From the NCBI GenBank assembly GCA_016280915.1, contig JAEEHQ010000045.1, positions 1 through 64,000 of the forward strand: a stretch of 64,000 bases of DNA, written 5' to 3'. Origin of the DNA: Bacteroidales bacterium. GTDB taxonomy: Bacteria > Bacteroidota > Bacteroidia > Bacteroidales > P3. Shown here in pieces: positions 63,941 through 64,000 of the stretch (the stretch's first letter is position 1; each line of letters opens with the position of its first letter). The notes beneath the pieces were generated by a model. The model was not told the origin of the DNA, did not search any database, and saw nothing but the letters and a program-made list of their open reading frames with translations. The position numbers and the translations under genes were made by a program.

Positions 63941-64000
63941 TTTGTGTTTCGGGGTGATTTTACCCCGTCTCAAGTGAAGCTGGAGGATACCGACCCCCGC

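Overview
The window reads as a Bacteroidales chromosome segment that appears to be type IX secretion (T9SS) positive. Evidence: T9SS-type C-terminal sorting tails, a PorE-like protein, and -33 TTTG / -7 TAnnTTTG promoters. 1-17 kb: housekeeping genes (miaA, dut, clpP, trmD, lepA, rbfA) mixed with envelope genes (PorE-like protein, DUF1343/NamZ-like lipoprotein, M23/LysM protein, LolE-type permease, T9SS-tailed M1 peptidase). 17.2-25 kb: the main accessory locus, with SPFH protein, tiny membrane protein, Arc-type RHH protein, three tandem related small membrane proteins, NatAB-like ABC exporter, CPBP protease, acyltransferase-3, tiny basic Cys-rich lipoprotein and SprT-like protein. 25-36 kb: pcm, thiL, a TrmH-type methyltransferase, tRNA-His and a glycan/protein foraging cluster (galK, GH97, sialidase, T9SS-tailed subtilase). 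36.5-40.2 kb: a 1077-aa single-chain multi-domain FAD/Fe-S dehydrogenase behind a long structured leader with a perfect promoter. 40.5-60.7 kb: enolase and the contiguous str-S10-spc-alpha ribosomal run. 61-63.9 kb: two tandem YkvA/DUF1232 proteins, an orphan protein, tRNA-Asp and tmRNA. Points most worth checking: the SPFH/RHH/triplet locus; a possible degenerate retropepsin fold at the C-terminus of the PorE-like protein; miaA lacking any ATG/GTG/TTG start ahead of its P-loop; the 0.4-kb leader element; the fused dehydrogenase; and unexpected hairpins inside the ribosomal run. All family calls come from reading the sequence and memory; no searches were run.
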